64,000 nt of DNA from Triparma columacea (taxonomy: Eukaryota > Sar > Bolidophyceae > Parmales > Triparmaceae), in assembly GCA_030267965.1 (NCBI GenBank), contig BRYA01000201.1, positions 1 through 64,000 of the forward strand, given 5' to 3'. Shown here one piece after another: positions 1-10,840 of this stretch. Below the pieces are notes generated by a model. The model did no database searches, was not told where the DNA came from, and was given only the letters and a program-made list of their open reading frames with translations. The stretch's first letter is position 1. Each line of letters opens with the position of its first letter. A program made the position numbers and the translations under genes.

Positions 1-54
1 CTTTACACCCTTTACACCCTTTACACCCTTTACACCCTTTACACTCTTTACACA
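1..54. repeat. 9-bp tandem repeat (CTTTACACC)
   Basis: Four perfect CTTTACACC units are followed by two one-base variants and then decay into A/C-rich simple sequence up to about 180. The unit is not a canonical TTAGGG-type telomere repeat. Its position at the extreme left edge would fit a subtelomeric or contig-end satellite, but that is inference. Confidence 0.85.
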
Positions 55-229
55 CTCTTTCTTTACACACACTTTACCCTTACACCAACACACACACACA
101 TACACACCTTCAACCACACTTACAAACACACACACACCATATCACCTAATACCCTTCTCTCCTCTACTCTCCCCCCTCGCTTTCTCTCTCTCTTCTACAC
201 CACCACACTCATCTATCTTTTATTCATCC

Positions 230-600
230 CCATACACATCAACTACACTTCTATCATACTCACAAACCACTATAACACTTCCACATACTTTTTAAAAATT
301 CATCCACATCTACTACACTTCCATTATACTAACAAACCACTATAACACTTCCACAACCTTTTCAAAACTTTATCCACATGTACTACACTTCCATTATACT
401 CACAAACATTTATAACACTGCCACAACTCTTCAAAACTCCATACACATCTACTACACTTCCTTAATACTCACATACCACTTGAACACTTCCATTTTTCTT
501 TTCAACGCTTCCTCAATACTCACAAACCATTTTTATGCTCCCACAATACTTCTACTACACTTTCACAATACTTACAAACCACTATAACACTCGTTAATAC
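230..600. repeat. degenerate ~70-bp minisatellite
   Basis: About five diverged copies of a 69-70 bp unit. The landmark WACTACACTT recurs at 241, 311, 381 and 450 and in shortened form near 553. Each copy carries an A/C-rich stretch with CACAAACCACTATAACACTT. The block ends about 85 bp beyond the stop codon of the giant minus-strand gene. Short plus-strand reading frames inside it are simple translations of the repeat and are not considered coding. Confidence 0.8.
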
Positions 601-686
601 TCAACATACACCTAAACCTCTCTCAAAATAGTCACTAATAAACCAAATCGAATCATTTTATCCTACAAATGTTGCTGCCCTATTAG

Positions 687-3600
687 TCACTCCCTATCCT
701 CGTCGTCTATCTGAGCAACACTGCTTACTTTATATCTCCTATCTCCAACCTCTATGATATCTCCACCCTCAGCGCCTCCAACACTTGCCCTCTCAATACT
801 TGCTCCCAAAGCACCTGCTAGACCACCCTCAGCTTCAGCATCAACACTAGCTCTCCTAACACTCTCTTTTCTCCTAGCATCTCCTTCTTGTGGAATGAAC
901 TCAACTGGAACCTTTGCTTTCAATTGATCAGTAAACCATTCTGGTCGCTCCTCTTCCCATTGAGCCCAATTTAGCTCAACCCATTCCTTTAACTCTCCCT
1001 CAATTGAGACCCAATGATGCCTTGAGCTTCCAAAGACTAAAATTTTAATATCATCGTTTTCTCCTTCAAGGAAGTATGCCATAGTCTTGTCCTTGCCCCT
1101 CTGTGTACTCCAGAAGGTGTGCAAGTAGTTCCTCTCAATGTTAAAAAAGAAAACAGCAAGGCATATGGTAGTTATTGGAATGATATACTTCACTATAAAT
1201 GATGCAATATCAATTGGGTTGTCTTCTACATAAGGAGAAAAAAGATATATGTATATTGATACTGGTAGGCTCCCCATTGTCAATAGAAGGCCAAACAACC
1301 AGTAAGCTCCCCCAACTTCATTAGGATGTCTAAACTGCACTATTGAAGTGAAGTCTACAATGATCTTTACAATCACTCTGTCAACAATGCTACTCACAAT
1401 CTCTAAGTCACCCCCCGCTGGTATCCAGTACCAAAAGTCTCCCCTCAATATCTTAACCAAATTGTACAGGCCAAGGTCAGCTCCAATGTAGAGAAAAGCC
1501 CAACTACCTCCCATCAGCCCCAGAAGAATTATTGTCATGCACCTTATTAGAAGCATTCCTGCAGTGACCAGCAACATGGACAGAAATACTACTGTTCTCT
1601 TGCTTGCTTTTGCTGGTATGTACCCATAGAAGTCAGGTGCTTTTTCTCTCCTAGCAGGGTCTGTGTCCCAGTCATAACTAATTGTTGCTGAGGCAAAGCC
1701 TGTTGTAATTGCTGACACTGCAACTGAAAGCCATGCTGAAGTTGAGACATCTTTGACACTGGTTGCTATAGCCATAAGTTGGATGATCACTCCAGGGATT
1801 GCCTCAGCAAACATTTCGGCACATTTCATGAATGTCATCTCCGTCATTGGGTCAACTGCAGTCCCAATCTCAAACTTTGCCCCAGTTGCAACCCTGTAAG
1901 CATCAACTGCAGGCTTGTACCCAAGCAAGATTGGAATCCACTCCTGTACCACCCTCTTCATCCCCAACCTCCTGTTCTGTCCCCAAACAATGAGCATCTG
2001 AAACCCAATTGACACCACTAAACTTGCCAAAGAAGCTTTGAAGAACCCGTACTTCTTATCTTTCCTAAACATGTACGTAACATACACATCAGTAAGCAAA
2101 TCAGTCATGCTTGTGAAAGCTCCAACTGTCACCCTCATCTTGACACCCCAAGGGACTTCCTCCATCAGCTTGAAGCCAATCGTCTCGAGCAGAGGTCGGA
2201 ACCAGCCGTACTCTTCATCAAGCTCCTTCAGAGCAGGGAACTGGTGCATCCACTCATCGACAGCGGATTGCACCTGTGTAGTTGTTGCCAATGTTGATGC
2301 TAGGCTTTCGCCGATCTCCTTCCCGTCCTTCTTCTCCAGGTCCTTGGCTGCCCCCTCCACCTTCCTCATCTTGTGCAGCTTGTTCTCAATGACAACAGCC
2401 AACATTGCTTCAACAAATGCGTACTTCTCTGCAGCCTGCCTTAGAATATAGTTTGACCCTATAAATAACCTCACTGCTTCCTCTTTTTTCATTCCCTTTT
2501 TCCTGAAATTTATTGCAACTAACAGTTGCTCACCCAACAACTTTCCTATTTGTTTAGGATCTAGGCCTGCATAGTCATTTGTAGTATCATTCACAGCGTG
2601 TGAAGCAATCAGTGCGCCTCTGTTGTCCATGCCAACACTTGCTCTCCTAATGCTTGCTCTCAAAGAACCTGCTAGAACACTCTCAGCTTTAGCATCAATC
2701 CTTGATCGCCTCATACTCTCTCTCTTTCTTGCATCTCCATCTGCTGGAATGAACTCAACTGGCACCAAAGATTTCCTTGCATCATCAAACCAATCTGGCT
2801 GCTCCTCTTCCCATTTAGACCAGTTTAAACTAATCCACTTTCTTAGCTCGCTTTCTATTTTGACCCACTGATGCCTTGAAAGTGTAAAAACTACAAATTT
2901 TTCTGAATCACTTTCCCCTTCAAGGAAATATGCCATTGACATGTCCTTTGATCTTTGTGTACTCCAGAAGGTGTGCAAGTACTTCTTTTCAATATTCAAA
3001 AAGAAGACAGCAAAACACAGGGTAGATATCAGTATGGAATACTCTACGATAGTCGATGCTACATCAATTGCACTGTCATCAACATGAGGTGAGGCTAAAT
3101 ATATTGACACTGGTAAGCTTCCCATTGTCAACACTAGACCAACTAACCAGTACAATCCCCCAACTTCATTAGGATGTCTAAAGTGCACCATTGATGTGAA
3201 GTCTACAATGATCTTTACCACCACTCTCATTACAATACTACTCACAACCTCTAAGTTACCCCCCGTTGGTATCCAGTACCAGAAGTCACCCCTCAATATC
3301 TTAACCAATAAGTACAGGCCAAGGTCAGCGCCAATGTAGAGAAAGGCCCAACTACCTCCCATCAACCCAAGAAGAACTATTGTTGAACATCTTATTAAAA
3401 GCATTCCTGCTGTGAACAGCAACATGGACACAAATACTAGTGTTCTCTTGCTTGCTTTAGCAGGTATATATCCATAGAAGGCTGGTGTTTCTTCTCTCTT
3501 ATCAGGGTCTGTGTCAAAATCATAACTAATTGTTGCTGATGCAAAGCCTGTTGTGATTGCTGACACTGCAACGGAAAGCCATGCTGACGTTCCAACCTCT

Positions 3601-6600
3601 TTGTCGCTGGTTGCTATTGCCATAAGTTGGATGATCACTCCAGGGATCGCCTCTGCGAACATCTCAGCGCATTTCATGCATGTCATTTCTGTCATTGGCG
3701 GAAGTGCAGCGCCAGCCTCTTGCTTTACTCCAGTTGCAACCCTATAGGCATCTACTGCAGGCTTGTACCCAAGCAAAATTGGAACCCATTCCCTAAGCAC
3801 CCTCTTCATCCCAAGTCTCCTATTTTGAAACCAAACACCAAGCATCTGAAACCCAATAGACACTGCCAAACTTGCCAAAGAAGCCTTAAAGTACCCATAC
3901 TTCTTATCTCTCCAAAACTTATGTGTCACATACACATCAGTCAGCAAATCAACCATGCTTGTGGCAGCACCAACAGTCACCCTTGCTTTTAAGCCTAAGG
4001 TAGACTTCATAAAAAGTTTCATAACTATCTCCTCAAGCATGGGCCGTAACCACACTTGTCCATTAATTACTTCTTGCACTTCAGTGAATTGATGCGCCCA
4101 TTCGTCAACAGCATGAGCAGCAGTCAAAGTAGTCAACATGACTGCTGTCATTGCATTCCCAATCTCCCAACCCCTGGCTTCCTCCTCACTCTTAACTTCT
4201 CCCTCATTTGTTGCTCTCCTTTTAAATTTGTTCGTAACCACAGCATACAGCAGAGTTCTCATGAAACCATGCTGCTCTGTAGTCTCTTTCAGTGCCCTAT
4301 TGGCAGCAATAAAGTCCCTCACGACCTCAACCTTACTGTCCTCGACATTCCTTTTCTTCACTTTCTCCATAAGCTGCTCTCCAAACCTCCTCCCATCCTG
4401 TTCCCCTGCTTCATTGCTCTTGAGCAGATTATCGAAGTAGTAAGCAGCATCAGTTGCCATGCTCAGGTGCTTAATTACACTGTTTTTGCTGGCAGCTTTT
4501 CCTAAACCCTCCTGTCTAGTCATCAGTTCAACATCTGTCTTCATCTGACCAGCATCTGATATCCTTACAGCTTTGAGATGCCCTTCATGTTCGACAGTGA
4601 TGACAAGCATCTTATTGTTGACTCTGTGAAGCTTAAGCTGGGAGTCAACTCCACTTTTGAAGTCCCAGAAAAATGCTGCAACTTCCTTGTGGGATGCTCT
4701 CACAGTTATTGAAGTCTTCCCCCATCCCATTCCCTTCTCTACCTTTATCAATGTCTGTCCAGACAATGCACAACTGATCTCTTGAGCTCCCTCAATCTCG
4801 TCAAAGTGACTTTCAATCCCTTGTGCTCCCTCTATTGCAATATTCTCAAAATTTGCAATGATCTGCTGTCTGTTGAAGGCGTCATTCTCTTTGCTCTTGT
4901 CAAACTTCTTTCTCAAGTCTGAGACTTGTGCAAGAAACCTTGGTGCAAGCTTGTTCACGATGGAGGAGAAGAAAACACCACCAAGGTCTACCTTTGTTGT
5001 GAAAGTGACTGATGTTTGTGGCACACCTCCAATAGGGTCAAGTTGCTCAAACATCCATACTGTGTGAATCTTTACTAAAACATTCCTAGCCTTCACTGGA
5101 AAGTCTTCATAAATCTCCTCTGTGTCTGCAACATCAATAATAACTTTGCCATCATGTTGCTTGGACCAGGTAACTTTACTCCTTCCATCACGTGGAGCAA
5201 AACCAGGGAGACCAAGTTCCCTTGTACTTACATAGTAGAGGGTGTGGGCATTTACATTGACAACTTTCATAAAGGTGATTCCATTGTTCTGGGCTTTCCT
5301 GTTTTTCTCCCTGCTGTCTAAACCAACTATTTCATTTGCTGCACACTCCTCCACACTCGCATCAACCACAGTAGTGGCAAAACCAGTCCCACTGCTTGCC
5401 CCATCAACATGAACTAGCTTCATCTTGACCCGCTCATCAGGACTCTTCATATCATCAAAGTTCTTATCCACCTTGCACTTCTCATAGAACTCCTTTCCCT
5501 TCCTGATTGCACCCTTCTCCTCAGCAGTATAATCTTGGTGTTCATTCTTGATGATGTTGACAAGAGAGGCCAGTGCAGCTTCATCAACCTCTTCATCCTG
5601 CTTGAAGGAGTCCCTTAGTGTTGCTATTGCACTTAGTCCTCTTGGTATTGTTCTGTGGACAACTTTTACTGGAATGTGCCCCCCTGCATCCATAAATTGG
5701 GTATATGTGAGTTTACACTGGTGAACACCATCTTGGTCCTCAATGTTCTTTGCAGTTAAAATTCCACTAGATGTTGCCCGCACAAGCTTTCCAAGGTTTC
5801 CCCCATAGTCAACCTTCTCCTTAGCTGGGACAAATGCCACAGACATGATGTTGCCATCTAGGTGTCCCTTCTTCCATACAAATCTCAACACAAACTCTCT
5901 TTTGTGAAGAGGGAAGCGAAGTTTCTTGACTGTTGCAAACAGCTTCTCATTTACCCTTCCCTCACCCAACTTCCTGATCTCCAGCCTTGCAGGACTTCCT
6001 TCCTCTTGGCTCAGTGCCATTCTTTCTCTGCTGCAGTACTCAAAGAACCAAGCAGCTGCTTCCTCGGCTGAGCAGTCGGCAACACACTCGGCTCTTCCAA
6101 AAGCGAGTGTCTTTTCCCCTTTCTCCTGCTGCTTGTACTTGATCTCCATCTTCACTTTATCATAGGGTGACTTGAGATGTCCCCAACCTTCTTCATCCTC
6201 CTCGCCAAAGAGCTCCTCCAACTCCCCAAACACCTTCTTCTGGTCCTCCTCCAACTCAACACCCTCCCTCATCCTCTGTACCAAGGCCCCCCTGACCTCA
6301 GCATCAACTTCCTTCCCGTTCCTCCTGAACTTCCTCTGCAACCTGTTGGCCTCAACAAGCTGATTCTTTGCAAGGTAGTCAATTGCTTTGTCCATCACTG
6401 TCTTATGAATGCCACTAAATTTCAGATCAACTGTTTGAACGCGTGTCACTCTGCAGACATTTGGAGCAATCTCATTGAAGAAGTAGGCACCTGTAGTCTC
6501 CGCCAGCTCAAATCCCTTCTTACTGAGGTCCTTGAAACCTCCTCCTGGGTACTCTGTCAACGGCACAAACCCCAACAAGTATCCTGCCATGCCACTGCTC

Positions 6601-9235
6601 AACTTGATTTCCTTCCAAGTAAACCAGGCTTCGAACAGACGGTCTTTTGCTGGACTAGGCAGGTGAACTCCTACGTGACTATGGTGACTTCTAGTTCCAT
6701 CGACATCTTTTCTAATAACCCTAGGCAGATTGCCATTTTCCTTCTGATGGCCTCTTGCATAAGTGTAAGTGTCGCCTAAATTTAGCTCTGCCAATGCACC
6801 CTTTGTTGACTTGTCCACAGTGACCCCAAAGGCTGCCCACACATTGTCTTCCTCTCTCCACAGGAACTTGTCAATGCCCTCCTTCAGTGTTCCCTTGACT
6901 CTCTTTCCCTTCTTGTAGAGTTCCTTCTCCAGCCCTGCGACACTTTCCAGCATCCCGTCCTCTTCCTCAGTAAGAGTTGGCACATTGGGCATGACCTCCT
7001 CTACAAAGTGTCTTTTCCTCCTCTCATCAATGACTGCAGGCTGTCTGAACTGCTTCCTGACCTCCTCCATGATACCCTTTACTGCTGCATACGCAGCCTT
7101 GACGTCACCCTTCTTGGTCCTGCCTGGGCTGCCTTCAACGCTAGATCTCGTGGATCTCACACTCTTAAAGCTTTTGAATGTGCGGACATCAACTTCTGGT
7201 GTTATCTCTGTTGCTCTCTTCTCTGCCTTGAGAGTTCCCACCATGGTGACTGCAGTTTGTCCAAACTCAAAGTCAGTGAAGCTGAGCTCGCCCTTAATGA
7301 CACCTCGTTTGACAGTCTTGGTCTTTGTTAACGCTAGAATTTTGACAAGCATCGCAGTTGCCTCATCAGAAAGGTCGTCCTCATCAAGGGGTGCCAACTC
7401 CATAATGTTCGTCGATTTGTCAGGAGATACGACTTTGACGTCGAGGAGAAATTCGACAAACTTATTCCCGCTGCCGTAGTGCTGCCAGTAGACAAGTCGG
7501 TGAATGACTCCTTCCTTTTCGTCATACTCCTGGAGGGTCTTCCTTCGGAACTTGCCCTGCTCACAATCGGTGAGGAGAAAGTCAATGATCTTGTCGCGCT
7601 CGTCGTGGAAGACACCAGCGAGCTCCATAACCTTCACATCGACGCTGGTAGAGTTACCTATGAGGCTTTCAATGGCTCCTCGGCGCATAACCTTCCTATC
7701 GACACCGGTAGAGTTGTCTATGAGGCCTTCAATGGCTCCTTGGTCATCCAGAAGCTTGACAAGTTTACCTTGTTCCAGACCAAGAGCTGCATAATCGATA
7801 TCTACGGGGCCGTGTATTGCGGAGGGTGTGTGATTGGGGCTGGAGTGGGGCTGCGGGGGGTCTTTATTCCTGACGGTGTTGTCAGGATCCAATGTCATGG
7901 CCTGAGCGTCAGTGGCATGGCTGACAGTGGCAAGGCCGACAGGCGTACGGCCGGGAGTCGCGCACCCGACAGCAGGCTGTATAGCGCTTAGATTGCTCTC
8001 GCCCGCTATTCCACCGTTTAAGGGATCATCGGAAATTTCAGCGTTGAACTTTTCGAATCCAGGCTGAAGATGAGGATGGCCAGAAATTTCTGGGGGGTGG
8101 TTTAGGGGGATTTTTGGTGAAAAGGGGTCAAAAAAAGGCAAGCATCTGAAACTCCCTTAGAACGGCTTCCCAGCCCTCCCCTGAACAATCAAAATACTCT
8201 ACTTTTTGTCTACACGACTACGCAAACTCACCTCGTCTAGCATCCTCGTGAGAGCTTCTAGAGACTGCGAAGGGGACAATATTGTTGCAAAAGTGAGAAA
8301 AAATTACAAAGTTTCAACACGCCCTCCCACGACTCTTCCGCTCTCCCCTAGAGTATTAAATTGTCCTTTCTCTCTTCCAGCTCTCAACGCACAACTCACC
8401 TCCTCCGGCGTCCTCGTGGCGGATTTTGGAGTCTGCGGTAATGGCGATTATGGTGTTTGTTATGTTAGTCAACATGAAGATATTTCAACGCGTGCTCCTC
8501 ATTTCTGTGTAGCATATCAAGCGCTCCACGCAGTCGCCGGTGATGGAGCCCATGCGGTCGCCGCAGAAGCGCCCCATGCGGTCGCCAGAGACGGAACCCA
8601 TGTGGTCGCCGCAGAAACGCCCCATGTGGTCGCCGCAGACGGAACCCACGCAGTCGCCAGAGACAGATCCCATGAGGTCGCCGCAGACCGGCGCTCGCGC
8701 GCATGCGCTACGGCCGCCGCCCGTCGAGCTCAACGCCGAGGGCCAGGCCCTCCGCGAACGGCACCACGCGTTCCGCACGCAGGCGGTGAGGAAAAACTAC
8801 AAAATTTTAACGCGCCCTCCCGCGACTCTCCTACTCTCTCCTAGAGTACCCAATTGTCCTTTCTCTCTTCTATCTCTCAACGCACAACTCACCTCGTCCA
8901 GCGTCCTCGTGACCATTTTCAGAGTCTACGGTAATAGGGATTATGGTGTTGGTTAGTCAAAATGAAAAGGTTTCCACGCGTGCCCCTACATATCGTCCCC
9001 ATTTCCCTTTAGAATATCACACGTCTCCACCCCTACAACCCCCTGACACGACTCTCTCACCTTGTCCAGCATCCCCACGAATTCTTTCAATTGACGAAGA
9101 CGGAGTAACTTGCCTCTCATGGCCTAGATCGGGTACTGAATGGCAGTTATCGGGCATCGGGGCGTCAACCTGAAGTATATGAGTCTCCTCCACACGGTCT
9201 TCTCTCCCTCCTCGTGAATCGTTTTCCGTGTCCAT
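687..9235 (-). CDS. giant START-like, duplicated multipass membrane protein
   Basis: Proposed CDS complement(join(687..8089, 8232..8264, 8400..8432, 8893..8925, 9061..9235)), about 2558 aa. The large exon has no ATG at its 5' end (the open frame starts at a TTG at 8141). It has a CAG acceptor at 8090-8091, and three 33-nt mini-exons plus a first exon with ATG at 9235 join to it in constant phase. The amino-terminal half carries at least two START/Bet v1-like lipid-binding domains (about 6150-5610 and 5430-4900) with related but less clear segments at 6690-6380 and 4760-4540. The carboxy half is two copies of a roughly 617-residue module (about 4440-2600 and 2600-700) with six or more hydrophobic segments and a motif resembling the XK-related scramblase family (EAIPGVIIQL). 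No function is proven; lipid binding or movement at a membrane is inferred. The large exon is certain; the 5' exons are a model and may extend past 9235. Confidence 0.75.
8289..8990. repeat. two ~200-bp direct repeats (exon plus intron units)
   Basis: The segments 8289-8497 and 8782-8990 align base for base at an offset of 493 bp. Each contains, on the minus strand, a 33-nt exon-like block with an AG acceptor before it and GTGAGTTG after it, followed by a related intron of A/G-rich sequence. Weaker partial copies lie at 8220-8270 and 9050-9095. This looks like tandem duplication of an exon-intron unit in the 5' region of the START-like gene. Confidence 0.75.
8526..8693. repeat. 24-bp GC-rich tandem repeat, 7 copies
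   Basis: Seven consecutive 24-bp units share the core CCAYGNGGTCGCC. Because 24 is a multiple of three the array is open on both strands: on plus it reads as repeats of PMRSPQ type, on minus as repeats of GSVCGD type. It sits in the intron between the second and third 33-nt mini-exons of the START-like gene, within a stretch (8520-8790) that is visibly more GC-rich than its surroundings. No transcript model supports it as coding. Confidence 0.8.
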
Positions 9236-10051
9236 GTGCTGTGAGCTCAACTCTCGCGCGGGGGATTTAGAATCTGTGGGGGCATGGGTACGTTCGGTGA
9301 GAGTGAGAATACTGCCGGTCTCGTCCCATCTTTAAGAGAGATGTTGCCCTCGATCACTCAAGCCGGCATTTAGGCCCCTTCTTAGAATCCAACACATACA
9401 CAGGTTCCTCGATGCCTCTCTCCTCAGGGTATTTTTGTTCCCACTTTCTGTTATTTACCGCCTCCTCAGCCCCTCCGGCGTCTATATTCTCCCGTTTATC
9501 CTCCCCACCAACCTACCTGCTCAGCACCAGTGTTGTAGCCCCACTCCTTCAAGGGTCTTCAAAAAAACAGCTCGCCCCTGATGTTATTTGCCACACTTAT
9601 GGCCTTAGTACGCCCACAAGAACTTGAGCGCTCCCGAAGCTAGTCTTACGCTTCTTATGCACAATCCCAATCCCTTAGTAGTTGTCTGTCACAATTTATT
9701 TTCTTAGTAGAAGGTGGGCCAGGTGGCCGGGGAAGTAAGTCGGAAGTCGGAAGTCGATCGAGAAATAAATAATTCCCAATTATTTACATCCCCATTTAGG
9801 TTTTGCGCCCAAACGCCCCCACTGCGCCACTCCGTTTCTCCAATACTTTGTTTCACACAGTCATTTTCCACCCCATTCGAACGCCACAAGGCCCAAACCA
9901 CCTCTGCCAAACCTTACCTTCACCACTACCGACTCCTTTATCAGCTCCCTCCTTGCATCGATATATCCCACCCTCCCCTCCCCATCACCTCTACTCACCT
10001 CTCCCCCACCCTCCTTCCACCACCACCCACAAATACCATCTCCATTATATC
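9236..10051. other. spacer between divergent genes
   Basis: No gene is supported here. An exon upstream of the START-like first exon is possible: the minus strand has a CACAG acceptor-like site near 9285 and stays open into the exon that begins at 9235. A short plus-strand frame at 9412-9627 is low-complexity and has no clear start context. The right end is the promoter side of the zinc-finger/kinase gene. Confidence 0.4.
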
Positions 10052-10798
10052 ATGATTTGCCGATTCTGTACTTACGAAAATGGTCCTAATGATCTCAATT
10101 GTCTAATTTGTGAACAAGCACTTGAAAAGCTTCAAAACGTTCCTCAAATCCAACAAATGCAACCTCTTAACAACAACAACCCTTCTTTCCCTTCTTTCCT
10201 CATTATTTGCATGGGATTACCTGGTTCTGGGAAGTCCTCCTTCGCTAGAGAGCTCCATCGATTGCTTCCAAATTGTGTCGTAATAGTTTGTCAGGATGTC
10301 CTAAAGAGCAGGGGGAAATGTGAGAAGTTAGTGCGAACCACCCTGCACGATTACCCTTGCAACAAAGTTGTGGTGGTGGACAGGACGAACATTAGTAGGG
10401 AGCAGAGGTCTCACTGGTACAGGATAGCTGAAGATTTAGGGATTGAGGTTGACGTCGTGTATTTCAAGAGGTCTCCGGAGGATTGTATGAAGCGTGGTGA
10501 CTTAAGGTTGTTGGAGGGGGGGGAAGGCCACCCTACGATAACGAAGCTGGGGGGGGCGAAGAGGGTTGTGAACATGATGAAGAACAAGATAACGATGCCT
10601 ACGGAGATCGAGTCGAAGGCGTTGAGGAATATATTGGTGACAAAAACGGACGAGGAGACAAAGGGGTTGCTTCAAAGGTATGTTTCTCCAGCAGTCGACG
10701 ACCCAGCAGTCGAAGATGGAGAGGGGGGGGGGGAGATCATTGATTTAACAGGGGAGGGGGAGGAAGGGAGGGCCGTAAAACGGCAACGAAAAGTGTAG
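10052..10798 (+). CDS. RanBP2-type zinc finger / polynucleotide kinase-like P-loop protein
   Basis: Single exon, 248 aa, from the ATG at 10052. The frame is open farther upstream but the sequence there is low-complexity, and the zinc finger follows directly on this Met. Residues 3-25 form a CxxC-x10-CxxC finger of the RanBP2 type. Residues about 50-190 are a P-loop kinase with Walker A GLPGSGKSS, a QDVLK segment and VVVDRTN, the pattern of the polynucleotide-kinase-like domain found in plant aprataxin/bHLH140 proteins and in N4BP2-like proteins. No HIT (aprataxin) domain follows. The tail carries EIIDLTGE, which fits a SUMO-interacting motif, and ends in a basic KRQRK stretch that may be a nuclear signal. 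A nuclear role in end-processing of nucleic acid is plausible, but the substrate is unknown. Confidence 0.8.
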   Translation: MICRFCTYENGPNDLNCLICEQALEKLQNVPQIQQMQPLNNNNPSFPSFLIICMGLPGSGKSSFARELHRLLPNCVVIVCQDVLKSRGKCEKLVRTTLHDYPCNKVVVVDRTNISREQRSHWYRIAEDLGIEVDVVYFKRSPEDCMKRGDLRLLEGGEGHPTITKLGGAKRVVNMMKNKITMPTEIESKALRNILVTKTDEETKGLLQRYVSPAVDDPAVEDGEGGGEIIDLTGEGEEGRAVKRQRKV

Positions 10799-10840
10799 CA
10801 ATCTGCTGAATTCACTATTTATTTGTCAAACTATGAATCA

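Noticed and set aside
378..587. 69-residue plus-strand frame
   Set aside because: Lies entirely in the 70-bp minisatellite and mirrors its period.
8090..8141. Start of the giant protein at 8141
   Set aside because: The codon there is TTG, there is no ATG nearby in frame, and a good acceptor at 8090-8091 connects to in-phase upstream exons.
8539..8956. Plus-strand 138-residue frame with PMRSPQ repeats as a gene
   Set aside because: It is a translation of the 24-bp repeat followed by intron-like sequence of the minus-strand gene, starts without clear context and has no splice support.
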